A stretch of 64,000 nt of DNA from Psoroptes ovis (taxonomy: Eukaryota > Arthropoda > Arachnida > Sarcoptiformes > Psoroptidae). Both the position numbers and the translations under genes were made by a program. Below, one piece after another: positions 35,101-49,766 of the stretch (positions within the stretch are counted from its first letter, which is position 1; every line of letters begins with the position of its first letter). The notes below the pieces were generated by a model. It made no database searches. It was not told where the DNA came from and saw nothing but the letters and a program-made list of their open reading frames with translations. The DNA lies in assembly GCA_002943765.1 (NCBI GenBank), contig PQWQ01000019.1, positions 558,001 through 622,000 of the forward strand, read 5' to 3'.

Positions 35101-38100
35101 TATCTTTGATCATTCAAAAATCATTTGGTATCAATCATCGATACCAAATGATAATTAATGGTCATTTGGTATTAACTGGTGTTTTTTCGCTTCGAAAAAC
35201 TTTGCTCTATTTTTTTTTATCTCCTATCTATTTGTCCATTTTTCAAATATCTATTTCGATCAATGATTTCTGTGTTTCTTCATTGTCCAATCATCTGATT
35301 TTTGTCGATTATCATTCTATTTTTTGATTTAATTCGAATTAATTTTTGATTCAAATTTTAATTTTCATTTGTTTTCTATGAAAAAAATTTATAAAAAGGT
35401 TCAGATATGCAAATAATGTTCGTACATCATAGTTCAATATATCGTATGGATTTCACTGGAAATTCATTGGAAATCATTACAAATTCAACGGCCGCAAGCG
35501 GTTTAGATTATCATTTTGCTAAAAATATATTATTTTGGTCAGATATTGAAACACGAAAAGTAAGTTTTTTTTATAAATAAAAAATTTATTTCGACCATTC
35601 AACTGGTCAATCTCTGAGAAATTTTTTTCTTCTTCGGCTGCTGCCACTGACCATTAAATCTTAAAATATACCAACGAATATCAATGATCGAATGTGTATC
35701 TTACATAATTATAATTTTACAACAAAATTCAATTTCAAATAGGAAAAAAAACAAGATTAAATCAGATCAAATTATCTTAGCGAAATTTGAATCTTATTAT
35801 TATTATTATTAAGTTGTCCGAAAAGTTCATTCGGCTAAATCAATAGAGTTTTTGATGAAAATCGGACAGAACTTTTCGGACAACCTAACATTATTTTCTT
35901 ATAATGATTTTGAAAGGCTAAGATCATTTTCAAAGACTTGATACAATAATAATTATTTATCAATGAAATGTTTAAATTTTAATCCTTTAATTTTTTCCCT
36001 TTTTATTTCTCATATAGATATACAGTATTAATCTTGATCCTAATCGTCCAACAAAATTTACCAAAGAAATAAGCGTCTATTATGCATGGACACCTATTTC
36101 GATAGCTATCGATTGGATTGCAAACAAAATTTATATTTGCGATACACATAATCAAAAAATTGACATTATGGAAATTGATGGTAGCCATCATTCGATTGTT
36201 CTCAGTCAAAATCTTACATCACCCTTAGATATTGCTTTGGATCCTACACGTGGCTTGATGTTTTTCACTGATAATGATAATATTGATCGAACCTTGATGG
36301 ATGGTACCCAGCGTCGAACGATTGTATCGAATTATATTTACAAAGCTACCGGATTGACTGTTGATTACATAATGCAACGTGTATTTTGGTGTGATTCACA
36401 GCTGGATCAAATTGTTGTCGTTAATTATGAGGGGCAAGAACGACATACAATAATACGTGGTAGTACTAAAGTACCATCACCTGTACGGTTATCATTGTTT
36501 GAAAATTATATCTATTGGACTGATAGTACGCGGCAAGGTGTGTTACGACTAAATCTTCATAATACAAGCGATATTGAAATTCTATATCGTGATCGAAATA
36601 TTGTTAAAGAACCGAAAAGTATTCGTACTGTACATGCATTACGTCAACCAGTCGTATTTAATCCATGCAGTGATAATAATGGTGGATGTCAACATATGTG
36701 TGTACTGACGCGGAATGGTGATCAAAATTCATTTAAGCTTGGTTATCGTTGTGCATGTGATATCGGGTATCAATTGACCAGTGATCTAAGGTCATGCGAG
36801 AAAATTGATGAATTCCTAATGTATTCACAGCAAAAATTTGTTCGTGGTATCATATTGGAACCGAAATTAAGTGGATTCAATGATGCCATTGTACCGGTTG
36901 TTAGCCGTTCAGCAAGATTTGTTGGCCTCGATTTTAATGCCCGAACTAATCATATATTCTATTCGGATGTTATCTTGGATGTTATTTACAAAATAAAAGT
37001 TGATGGTACTGGCAAAGAAAATGTCCTCGCATCACAAAATGAAGGTGTTGAAGGATTATCACATGATTGGATATCGAACAATCTTTACTATATTGATAGC
37101 CGTAAAGGTACGCTGAATGTAATCAGTATTAACAATTCAACATATCGCCGAGTGCTCCTTAAAAATCTTAAACGTCCCCGTGCTATCGTCGTCCACCCCA
37201 ATCGTGGTTATATATTCTATTCGGAATGGGATAGACCAGCCAACATAAGTCGTGCATATTTAGATGGTACAAATGTTATGATATTTCGTGGTGTCCTCCT
37301 TGGTTGGCCAAATGGTCTTAGTATTGATTATGAAAATGATCGTCTTTATTGGTGTGATGCATTGCTCGACCATATACAACATGCAAATCTGGATGGTACC
37401 GATGTGAAAACAATCAATTCACCACGTATTAAACATCCATTTTCACTGGTCATACATCGTGATTGGCTTTATGTTACTGATTGGCGTTTGGATGCCATTT
37501 TACGTATGAATAAAATCAATGGTAGTGATGAGAAGATAATCAACACTGTTGAAGAAGGTAGCCGTCTCTATGGTATACGGGTGTTTAGTTGTGATGCACA
37601 AAAAATCGACAACCTCCATCCATGTCTTTATGATAATGGTAATTGTCAAAAATTTTGTTTTGCCATACCAAGCAACGATAATCAAACAATGGACAGATTA
37701 ATGATACAATGTGGCTGTCCATATGGTGAAAAATTATCCAACGATCAGCGGACATGTATATTAGACCCCGTAAAAGAACCACCATTACAAGCATGTCCAA
37801 ATTCATGGGATTTCACCTGTGATAATCAACGTTGTATCCCTAAATCATGGGTATGTGATGGTGATAATGATTGTTTGGATGGTTCGGATGAAAAACAAAA
37901 TTGTACACAATCATGTAGTGATCGTGATTTTAAATGTGCTAATGGCCGTTGTATACCGCTTGGATTTAAATGTGACAAAGATAATGATTGTGGTGATTTT
38001 TCCGATGAAGCTGGTTGCGCTAATATTACGTGTAGTGCAAATGAATTTGCTTGCGATAATGGCCGCTGTATATCGATGACATGGAAATGTGATAGCGAAA

Positions 38101-41100
38101 ATGATTGCGGTGATGGTAGTGATGAAGGTGATTCGTGTAAGGATAAAAAATGTTCATATTTACAATTCACTTGTCCTGAAAGTGGCCATTGCATTCCACA
38201 ATCATGGGTTTGTGATGGTGATAATGATTGTATTGATCAAGCAGACGAGAAAAATTGTCCACCAATCGTATGTTCGAAAAATCAATTTCAATGTGCAGAT
38301 ATGAAACAATGTCTGCATGAAAGTTATCATTGTGATGGTATGAATGATTGTCAAGATGGTTCAGATGAAAAAGATTGTCCCCAATTGTCAACGAATCAAT
38401 GTGATGCTGAAAAACAATACCAGTGTAAAACATCGAAAATTTGCATTCCCAAATCATGGTATTGTGATGGTAATCCTGATTGTGAAGATCATAGTGATGA
38501 ACCATCAACATGTGGCCAAATTGAATGTCCAAATAATCATTTTAAATGTGATAATTCCAAATGTATATTTAAATCATGGATTTGTGATGGACGTGATGAT
38601 TGTGGTGATAATTCGGATGAAGATAAACGACATGCATGTGGCGTTGCTCGTTATGAATGTCCAAGTCAACAATGGCCATGTTCAAATGTTACTGATCGTT
38701 GTATACCTGTGGATAAAATATGTGATAATCATCCTGATTGTCCAAATGGTTCCGATGAAGGACCGGCTTGTGGTTTAGTTAGTTGTCAACAACAAAATTG
38801 TTATTATAAATGTAAAGAAACACCATTAGGTCCGTTGTGTTTATGTCCACCTGGTGAACGACTCAATGATACACGTACTTGTGTTGATATTAATGAATGC
38901 GAACAGATCGGTATTTGTAGCCATAAATGTTTTAATGAAAAAGCAAATATCAATGGTAGTGTTGGTTTTAAATGTGAATGTGAACAAGGTTATCAATTGG
39001 TTAATCATACATATTGTAAAGCATTGAATCGAACACAAGCCTATATGGTCATATCGAATCGTCGTTCAATACTGATAGCAAACATAACAAATGTATCGCT
39101 GGAACGTATACCTGTTCGGGTAGAAAATGTTGTTGCAACAGCATCCGAAATGTCATCAGGCACTATTTATTGGTATGATATGCATGCGAAAAAAATTTAT
39201 CGAATACGTAAAAATTCAAATGAACCAGAAATCATTATCGATAGTGGCCTTGATCTAGTCGAAGGATTAGCCGTCGATTGGATCGGGAAGAATTTATATT
39301 GGGTCGATTCTAGATTGAAAACAATTGAAGTATCAACGCTTGATGGTAGAAATCATATCATATTACTTAGTCAAAATATTAGTCAACCAAGAGGTATTTG
39401 TCTCGATCCACGTGATGATGCTCGAATATTGTTTTGGAGTGATTGGGGTGAAAATCCTCGAATCGAACGTATGGGTATGGATGGTAGTGAACGGAAAACG
39501 ATTGTAAACACTAAAATTTATTGGCCCAATGGTCTTACAATCGATATACCGACTCGACGTATTTATTTTGCCGATTCGAAATTGGATTATATTGATTTCT
39601 GTAATTATGATGGCAGTGGCCGGCAGCAAGTCCTGTCACATAATCATTACTTATTACATCCTCATTCATTAACAATATTTGAAGATACATTATATTGGAC
39701 TGATCGACAATTGAATCGTGTACTTTCATGTCATAAATTTCGTGGTTCAAATCAAACAGTTGTATCACATTTGGTTAGTCAACCGCTTGGTATCCACATT
39801 AATCATCCATTACTACAGCCACAAACATCCACCAATCCATGTTTGAATGCATCATGTACCCATTTATGTCTGTTATCACCAAAATCACCTGGTTACACTT
39901 GTAAATGTCCACCTGGTTATGGACAAGATCGTTCATCAACTAATTCAACTTTGATTGGCAACAATAATGATGTAGGCAGTGGCGCTGGTGGCGGTCGCTG
40001 TATACCAATCGATACACCATACCTGATGGTAATGAAAACTACACAAATTGTTGATCTTAGCCTTACACCTAATGAAAAATCTGTCGGTTATTTTACCCCT
40101 ATCATTGGTATTGAAAATGGTTATGATTTTGATTATGACAAGCAACAAGGTTATACTTATTACATTCAATTACGTGATGATGATAAAGAAAATGGTACCT
40201 TGTATAAGATCAGTTTATTAGGTGGTAATCAAACCAAGTTTTTAGCTGATGGTATTGTTGGTGCACCTTATTGTCTCGCATTCGATTGGCTTGGACGTAA
40301 TCTATATATTGGCAATAAGAAAGCATCGAATATTATGGTAGTTAAAACTGATGGTGATAAAAATTATCGTCGAATTATCCTCAGTAATGATGGTAGTGAA
40401 AATGGTGTCGCCAAGCCTAAAGCAATCGTGCTGGATCCGCTACAAGGAAAATTATATTGGCTTGATGAAGGTGGTGTTGGTGTACCACAAAAACTAGCCA
40501 AAGCTAATATGGATGGTAGTAATACACGTATTTTGCTTAAAGATTCCTTACATCAAATCGAAGCTTTGACATTTGATTATAATAATCGGCGTATTTATTT
40601 TAGTCAAAGTTATGTTGGTGTTATTGAAAGTGTTGATGAAGATGGTAAAGATCGGCGAACATTGATTACTAGTTCATCTGGTATTGCTAAACCACAAGGA
40701 TTGGCCATCTATAATAATCGATTGTATTATTTAGATTCAGTTTATGAAAAAATTGTACGTGTAAATCTACCAGATGGTAGTAATAGTGTTAATATTGAAG
40801 AAAATTCACCAAATTTATTGAACTTGAAAATATACAGTAAACAACCGGGTATTGAATCACATCCTTGCCGTCATTCGAATGGTAATTGTCAACATCTCTG
40901 TATTCCGGATGAAAATAATCGCCATAAATGTTTGTGTAGTACTGGATTCCGTACTGATGGCCAAACTAATTGTCAACCATATAAATCATTTGCTGTCGTA
41001 TCGTTGTTGACCAAAATGCAAGGTTTTAGTCTTGAAGATCATGCTGAAGCTATTCAACCGATCGCCGGTTCTGGCCATAATATTTTACATATCGATGTTC

Positions 41101-44100
41101 ATGTTGTCAAAAATCATATTTATTGGATTGAATATAATCAAGGTGAACGTAATGGTATTTATCGTATACGGCCAGATGGTACGGAAAAAATGCACATCAT
41201 CAACGATGGTATCGGTAGTAATGGTATACGTGGTATCGCTATCGATTGGATTGCCGGTAATCTTTATTTTACCAATGTTTTCCCGCATGAAACTTATATT
41301 GAAGTCAGTCATTTGGATGGTAAAAATCGAATGATTTTGATTAAAACAACTACTGATGCACCGAGAGAAATTGCTGTTAACCCGATTAAACGTTACCTAT
41401 ATTGGATTGATTATGGACAATTTCCTAAAATTGAAAAAGCTTTGCTTGATGGTCGAAATCGTACACCGATTGTTGTGACCGGTATTAGTAATCCACGTGA
41501 TTTAACAATCGATATTGTCACTCATGACCTGTATTGGGTTGATGCACGTGAAGATGCCATACAAAAAGTTTCGTATTCTGGTGGACGCCGACAATATGTA
41601 TGGAAAAATTTACCAACACCATATGGTGCATCAATTCTTGGTTCACAAATATATTGGGTTGATCGTAATCTTCGTACAATATTTCGTGGTAGTAAAGTAC
41701 CTGAAATTGCACAAATGCAAACACCAGAACCATTTAAATCGAATTTGGATACGCTTCGTGATATTGTTATATTTGATGCACAAAATCAACCACCAGGTGA
41801 TTCAGTTTGTTCACATCAATTCACTAATGAACATTTGTGTGATCAACTTTGTTTCGCCATGCCACAAGGTTTTGAACAAGATTATCGTTGCGCTTGTTCA
41901 TATGGTGTATTGGATTCGGATCAAAAACATTGTAAACAGCTTGATGAATATTTGATATTCACCACTCGCAAAGAAATACGTACGATTAATCTCAATGAAA
42001 ACATATCAAGTCCACCACTTTTACCTAAAGTTAATTTGACAAATGTTGTTGGTTTAGATTTTGATTATAAAAATAAGAAAATTTTCTTCACCCAGATAAG
42101 ACCCGATAGTGGTATATCATCATATCATATTAATAGTGGAAGTAAAAATTTTGATGATCCTCATGATATCATTCTATCGAAAGGTATTAATCCTGAAGGT
42201 ATTGCTTATGATTGGACAAACAAGAAAATTTATTGGACCGATTCAGCTAATCGTTCAATTTATTCAATGAATGAAAGTGGTGATCAAATTGTTATGATTG
42301 TACGTGTTGAACGACCACGTGCAATCGTTCTGGATCCATGTGAAGGTTATCTTTATTATACTGATTGGGGACGTTTCGGTAATAATGGGAAAATATATCG
42401 TACAACAATGTCTGGTAATTTCAAGCGGATCATTATCGATGAAGACCTTACACAACCAAGCGGATTGGCCATTGATTATGATGAACGAAAACTTTATTGG
42501 ACCGATGCGCTGCGTGAAAAAATTGAACGTTCAAATTTGAATGGTACTGACCGAGAGGTGTTGATTGCGGCCACAATTTATCCATTCGCAATTACCGTAT
42601 TTAAGAATTATATCTACTGGACTGATCTACAATTACGTGGTGTTTATCGTGCTGATAAATATACCGGTGCCGGTATGATTGAAATGATTAAACGACTGGA
42701 TGAATCACCACGTGACATTCACGTGTTTTCATCACAACGACAACTATGTGATAAAAATCCATGTCAAATCAATAATGGTGGTTGTGCACATTCATGTCAT
42801 CAAGCACCGAACGAAACGGTTGAATGTCGTTGTAATTCTGGTTATAAGTTGGCGAATGAAAATCGTATGTGTGTACCCGAAACGAATGAATGTGATGATC
42901 CGTCAAAATATTCATGTTATAATGGTAAATGTATTCCACGATTATGGGCATGTGATGGTGATGATGATTGTGGTGATAATTCGGATGAAGATCAAACATT
43001 TTGTGCCGTACACACATGTGGCCCTAATGAATTCCGTTGTGCTAATGGCCGTTGCATATTTAAAACATGGAAATGTGATCATGAAAATGATTGTGGTGAT
43101 AATTCGGATGAAGAAGATTGCGTCTACCCTCCTTGTGCTGATGGTGAATTTACATGTGGTAATCATAAATGTATCCCTAAAGCTCAACTATGTAATGGGG
43201 TTAATGATTGTAAAGATTCGAATACTACTGATGAAAATCATATCAATTGTCCAAACAATAAAACTTGTTTGCCGAATCATTTGAAATGTGAAAATACAAA
43301 TATTTGTGTTGAACCTTATTGGTTGTGTGGTATGTATTCTGATTTGATAATTTGATGATATTAAGTTCTATAATTTATTGACTATTTTGACAGATGGTGA
43401 CAATGATTGTGGTGATAATTCGGATGAAAGTTCGCTGATTTGTTCACAACGTACATGTCCACCGAATAGTTTTCGTTGTCCGAAAAATCATCGTTGCATA
43501 CCAGCCACATGGTATTGTGATGGTGATGATGATTGTGGTGACAAATCGGATGAACCTGAAGATTATTGTAAAAGTGACCAGCGTACTTGTTTTGGTGATT
43601 TATTCACTTGTAACAATGGCAATTGTATACCACGTATTTATATTTGTGATGGTGATAATGATTGTTTGGATGGTTCAGATGAAGATGAACGACATCAATG
43701 TGACACACGTCAATGTGATCCTGAACGTGAATTCACTTGTGCTGCGAATAAAAATTGGGGCCGTACACAATGTATCCCTAAACGTTGGATTTGTGATGGT
43801 GATCCGGATTGTGTTGATGGTGCAGATGAAAACAGTACCCTACATGATTGTCCACCACCTGAAGCATGTAGTTCGGATCAATTCCGCTGTAATAATAATC
43901 GATGTATTAGTAAAGAATGGGTTTGTGGTAAGTGTTCGGATCGATTTTGATTAATTATCCTCTTTAATCATTCGATTTTATCACTCAAAACAGATCACGA
44001 CAACGATTGTGGTGATGGTTCGGATGAACATCGTAATTGCACGTTCCGTGATTGTACTGAAGATGAATATTCATGCCGTAACACTAAATGTATTCGTAAA

Positions 44101-47100
44101 ACATATCTATGTGATGGTGAAGATGATTGTGGTGATGGTTCGGATGAAAATCTACAACAATGTAAACAGCAGAAATCACAATTACCACCTCAATGTCCAA
44201 ACGGTCAATATCGTTGTAAAAATGGTCAATGTATCCAAATGAATTTGGTTTGTAATAAACATCTGGATTGTACTGATGGTAGTGATGAATCACCACATTG
44301 TAATATTGATGAATGTCTCAAAACCGATGATAATCGTTGTGAACATCGTTGTATTGATGAACCTATTGGTTATCATTGTGAATGTAACGATGGTTATCGG
44401 CTTATGAAAGATGGTAAAGCATGTGAAGACATCAATGAATGTACTGAAATACGGCAAAAATGTTCACAATATTGTTTCAATACACCTGGCTCGTTCAATT
44501 GTAAATGTGATGATCTATATTATGAACGAGAACCAGATGGTTTCACGTGTAAACGTAGAGATAATCAAATACAACCATGGCTGATATTCAGTAATCGTTA
44601 TTATATTCGTAATTCAAGTATTGATGGTAAAATGTATAATCTTATTAAAATGGATTTGAAAAATGTTGTCGCCTTGGATTTTGATTATCGTGAAGAACGA
44701 CTTTATTATGCTGATGTTGGTAACAAAACGCTTAATCGTATATATGTCAATGGTACTGGTGAACAAAATATTGTTCGCCACGAAGCTCATGGACTTGAAG
44801 GTATTGCTGTTGATTGGGTTGGTCGAAAATTGTATTGGATGGATCGTACTAGTAAACATATTGAAGTCAGTGAACTAGATGGTACTCGTCGACGTACATT
44901 GTTGGCAAGAGGAATTTCTGATCCACGAGCGATCGTTGTACATCCTAAAATTGGTTATCTATTCTTTACCGATTGGGGCCATCATTCGTGTATTGGGAAA
45001 ATGGGTATGGATGGTCAGAATTTCTCACGTATCATTACATATGAAAAGAAATTAGTTTGGCCAAATGCATTGACCATCGATTATTTTAGTGATAAATTAT
45101 TTTGGGCCGATGCACATTTGGATTATATTGAATATTCAGATTTTGATGGCAGAAATCGTCATACAGTCTTAAGTGGCCTATCAGTACCACATGTATTTGC
45201 AATGTCAATTTTTGATGATTGGCTATTTTGGACTGATTGGAATACTAAAGGCTTAGCACGTGCTCATAAATTTACTGGTGAAAATTATGAAATATTACGC
45301 AACACTTCACATCGGCCATATGATATACATGTTTATCATCCGTTACGACAAGTACCATATGATAATCCATGTGGTGATAATAATGGTGGATGTTCACATT
45401 TATGTTTGATTGCACCGGGTGGACAAACATTTACATGTGCATGTCCGAATAATTTCATATTGTTACGTGATAATAAAACATGTATAGCAAATTGTACACG
45501 TGGCCAGCATCGTTGCGGCTCGAACGATGATCGATGTATCCCAATATTTTGGACATGTGATGGTGACAAAGATTGTCATGATGGTTCGGATGAATTGAAT
45601 TGTCCACCATTCCATTGTAAACCAGGAATGTATCAATGCAGAAATAATCAAACATGTCTATCTCGTATTCGTATTTGTGATGGTGTCAGTGACTGCTCCG
45701 ATAATTCTGATGAAAGTTTCTGTGATTCGGATTGTGGTGAACATAGTTTTAAATGTCGGTCCACAGGCCGTTGTGTACCGAATTCATGGCAATGTGATGG
45801 TATGTTTTTGATTTATTTTTGATGATAATCGATCTTATAATTGATTTATTTATTATAAAACAGGTGACAATGATTGTTCGGATGGTTCGGATGAAGACCC
45901 ATCCGTTTGTTATCATCGTGAATGCGATAAAGATACACAATACAAATGTAACAATGGAAAATGTATCCCTAAACTTTGGTATTGTGATTTCGATGATGAT
46001 TGTGGTGATAATTCGGATGAACCGGCACATTTATGTCGTAATCGTAATTGTAGTACTGGTTGGCGTAAATGTCCATCACGTCATAATTACCGCTGCATAC
46101 CGAATTGGTTGTTTTGCGATGGTAAAGATGATTGTCGTGATAATTCGGATGAAACCAATCCAGAACTATGTCCAGCTTGTCATTTGTCTGGCGATTTTAA
46201 ATGTAAAAATGATCGTTGTATACCGTTGCGATGGCGTTGTGGTAAGTTATCTGTTGAATATTTCGAAAATTTTGTTCGATTTTCGAACATTTTTAATTCA
46301 ACCACCTTAGATTTTGAAGATGATTGTGGTGACGGGTCGGATGAAAACCCTACAATGTGTGCCGATCTATATCGTGAATGTTCGGAAAGTGAATTTCAAT
46401 GTGGTAATAAAAAATGTATCCCATCAAGATGGCGTTGTGATCAAGATGAAGATTGTGATGATGGTACTGATGAAGTTGATTGCAGTGAACATGTTTGCAA
46501 GCCGGATCAATTTAAATGTAAAAGTGGACATTGTATACCACAAAAACTGGTATGTGATGGCAACAAAGATTGTAAAGATGTATCGGATGAATTCGGTTGT
46601 CCACCACGTTTTCCGAATGGAAAATATTGTCAAGAATCACTATTTCAATGTAATAATACTGTTTGCCTGCGTAATGATTTCCTATGTGATGGTGATGATG
46701 ATTGTGGTGATAATTCAGATGAACAAGATGAATTATGTCAAAATTTTGAATGTGATCCATCACGAAAATTCCAATGTAAAAATAAAAAATGTATCCCGCT
46801 TTGGCAAATTTGTAATGGTTTCGATGAATGTGGTGATGGTTCTGATGAAAATAATCATACCTTATGTAGACGTTGGCCAACCACTTGTTTATCGAATCAA
46901 TTCAAATGTACTAATGATAAATGTATCGATTTGATTAAAGTTTGTGATCATTTTGATGATTGTGGTGATTTATCGGATGAAAAAGGTTGCCATCAAGGTG
47001 TTTGTAATCGTGAAACTAAAGGTGGTTGTCAACATAATTGTACAACCATTGGTGAAGGTTCTTATATTTGTATTTGTCCAAGGTAAGTTACCATTTAATA

Positions 47101-49583
47101 ATGACTATGAATAGAGGCTTAATTTTGAACCTTTTTGAATTTTATTAAAACAGAGGCTATAAAACAAATGAAACTAATCCAAAACTATGTGAAGATATTG
47201 ATGAATGTTCAATGTTTGGCCATAATTGTTCACAAAATTGTATTAATCTTGAAGGTACATATGCATGTAGCTGTCGACAAGGTTATGATTTTATTGAAGA
47301 CCGCTGTGTAGTACAAGGTGATGCACCAGTTATCCTATACACAGATGGTACCGAAATACGAACAATTGATTATAATGAACAACATCAATCGATGATTGTT
47401 GCCGGTGAATCACGTATACAATCGTTGGATTATGATCCAATCGATAAGCTGATATATTGGATTGATTCATATGAATCATCGATTAAACGTGCAATTCTAC
47501 CTGATATCGGCGATACTAATCATGGTTTAGCATTTACACAAGATATGAATTTAAAAAGTTCAAATAAATTGATTGATATTGATATTGATTGGGTTGCTAG
47601 GTATGTTTTTATCCATTATAATTGTTCACATAGGCCCTAACCTCCAATTTTTTTCTAGAAATCTTTATTGGACCGAAATGGACATTTCTGGTGCGAAACC
47701 TCGTGGAAAAATTTTGACAAGCTTATTGGATGGTCGATATAAACGTTCGTTGATTGTGAATAACCTTGAGCGGCCAACTTCGATCGCTGTTGATCCTGAA
47801 CTCGGGTATGAATTTTCAAATATTTGTCCATTTTTTGATGGCTTAATTCTTATTTATCAAATAATTTAGGGTCATGTTTTGGACAGACGCTGGTCAAATA
47901 CCTAAAATTGAGTCGAGTTGGATGGACGGTACCGAGCGTAAAGCCATTATCAAAGAGCGGCTAGGCGTACCGGCAAGTATTGTCGTTGATTTTCAAGCAA
48001 ATCATCGCCTTTATTGGTGTGATACGAAATTGAATTCGATTGAAACATCGAAAAAAGATGGTACAGATCGTCATGTGGTGGTACACGGTGAAACACATCA
48101 TCCAATTAGTTTGGATTTATTTGAAGATCAATTATATTGGATTACTAAAGATACGAATGATATTTATCGTCAAGATAAATTTGGACGTGGTGTTAAGGTG
48201 CGAGTTAAACGAGCATCATCCATTGCAACTGATTTGAAAATATTTCATGATAAACGATTTAATATGTCTTGTAAGTACTTTCACCCTAATAATCTTTCGG
48301 ATTAATTTTTAAATTTTGAAATTTTCAATTTTCATCCATCATCCAGTACCGAATCCATGTCAATTAAATCATGTAAATCCATGTAGTCATCAATGTTTAC
48401 TAATACCACGTGGTTATCATTGTTCATGTCCCGATGGATTGCAACCACAACATTTCACAGGCAATTTCGGTTCGAATGCAAAATGTAATTCAGCATTTGA
48501 ACATCCATTAGCAATGCCATACAAGTGTGAATGTAAAAATGGTGGTCAATGTATGTTCGATGACAATTCGAATCGTAATGAACCGGAAAAAATTGTATGC
48601 AAATGTCCGGATAATTTTGACGGTCAATATTGTGAAGAATCGATATCGAAAACTAAGCTAAATTCACGTTGGATATTGCGTACGACCCCATCGCTATTGT
48701 TGCTGCTACTAGCGCTGATATTGGCAAGTTTAGTGTTTGTTATTGTTTATTTCCAAAAGAAAAATATGTAAGTATTTTGGTCATTTTGATTTATTTAAAA
48801 TTAATTGACCCTGTAATACCCTTACAGAAAAACAAGCTTCGGCGGTAATCAAAGTGTATCGTTCCGTAGCGGTACAAATGTCGAGTTTATTGGTCAAGAT
48901 TTTCGTGGACAACCAACGGCGGCCGCAGCAACAACAGGTCAAACTGCTGTCGGAATCAATCAACAAGATGTATGTTGTGATCACATTGATTTCAAAATTT
49001 TCACTTTTTAACCCTTTAACCCTTTTATTTTTTATTTTTTCCGCAGGGATTATCTGAAAATGAAATAAACCTTGATGATATGAAAACTACAGATTTTTCC
49101 AATCCAATGTATGATGCATTCGGTGCTAACACTGCTGCTAATAATAACGATAATGGTCATAATAATCATCATTTATTCAGAAATATAAATAATAATAAAA
49201 ATAATGATCTCAATGATAATAACTCGAATATTACCAGTAGCAAAACGAATGGTGGTCATACAAATTATTTACATGATGTCAATGATGATCATTCATTATT
49301 AAATCAATCATCAACCATTGATATTGATGGTGAACGATCATTATCATCATCACATCCATTAGATGATTCATATAATAATTTATCTAAGCAACCACAGCCA
49401 CAGCAGCAATCACAAAATCGTTTCACATCGGCAATATTATCACCATCAAGTGTAATACATAAATCAGCAGCAGCAGCCACAGCAGCGCCACATGTCCCGT
49501 TACGACAAACAGCATTGAAACCGACATCAATCGATTCGGATAAAGATACTGTACATTTGGTTGAAGAAGATTCGACTGATTAA
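29162..49583 (+). CDS. LRP2: LRP2/megalin-type low-density lipoprotein receptor-related protein
   Basis: Giant single-pass endocytic receptor. Eighteen exons: 29162-29618, 32983-33335, 33478-33520, 33788-34162, 34326-34448, 34795-35040, 35399-35559, 36018-43329, 43394-43927, 43994-45799, 45864-46241, 46311-47082, 47154-47600, 47659-47805, 47870-48270, 48347-48767, 48828-48969, 49047-49583. Every junction is in phase; 4,884 residues. The signal peptide follows Met at 29438, a better start than 29162. LDLa repeats form clusters of 6, 8, 10 and 11 (about 1178-1505, 2875-3304 and 3700-4156 for the last three). Eight YWTD propellers with EGF modules lie between them (1-2 after cluster I, 3-6 after II, 7 after III, 8 after IV). 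A membrane segment near 4630-4653 and a tail of about 230 residues with one NPMY follow. The 8-10-11 pattern, a long first cluster and few EGFs before the membrane favour LRP2 over LRP1, whose first cluster has two repeats. Confidence 0.93.
29619..32982 (+). other. Intron 1 of the LRP2-type gene (3.4 kb)
   Basis: By far the longest intron in the window, between the signal-peptide exon and the first LDLa exon, with donor GTAAGT and acceptor CACCACCACAG. No nested gene is supported. It contains four ATTGGT/ATTGGC boxes within about 31135-31255 and several GAATGAAT microsatellite runs near 29936-29970. An intronic enhancer is plausible but unproven. Confidence 0.7.
29936..29970. repeat. (GAAT)n microsatellite
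   Basis: A near-perfect GAATGAAT run with one ACTG interruption, inside LRP2 intron 1. Confidence 0.75.
34473..34559. mobile_element. Mariner-type MITE, subfamily B, in LRP2 intron 5
   Basis: Bounded by TATTAGGCTGTCCGAAAAGT and ACTTTTCGGACAACCTAATA, flanked by TA. The inner core (TTCATTCCGCTTAATTAC, then TTTGCTCATAAAAATCGGCC) is subfamily B in the opposite orientation to the 5290 copy. It lies wholly within the intron 34449-34794. Confidence 0.9.
35808..35889. mobile_element. Mariner-type MITE, subfamily B, in LRP2 intron 7
   Basis: The ends are ATTAAGTTGTCCGAAAAGTT and AACTTTTCGGACAACCTAA, preceded by an ATT microsatellite. It lies inside the intron 35560-36017 and is one of the least diverged right ends. 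Confidence 0.88.
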
Positions 49584-49760
49584 AATTCATATTTGATTTG
49601 ATTTGATCAAATTTCACCCTGAAGAAATTCAAGAAACGCCTACTTTTTTCAATGTGCACACTCGACAACACACAGGCACAATCGTCTATTTAACATTGTA
49701 TTAATGGTGCTCTCTTGGCGCCTGTCGTGTGCAAAAGGTTTTTTTTCATTCAAATTTTAC

Positions 49761-49766
49761 AATAAA
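49761..49766 (+). terminator. Candidate LRP2 poly(A) signal
   Basis: AATAAA about 180 bases after the LRP2 stop codon, followed by AT-rich sequence. Further candidate signals lie downstream. Confidence 0.5.

Noticed and set aside
33784..46880. Many open frames antisense or out of frame within the LRP2 exons
   Set aside because: They mirror the GAT/TGT-rich repeat codons of LDLa and YWTD repeats; the sense frame is continuous with correct splice sites.
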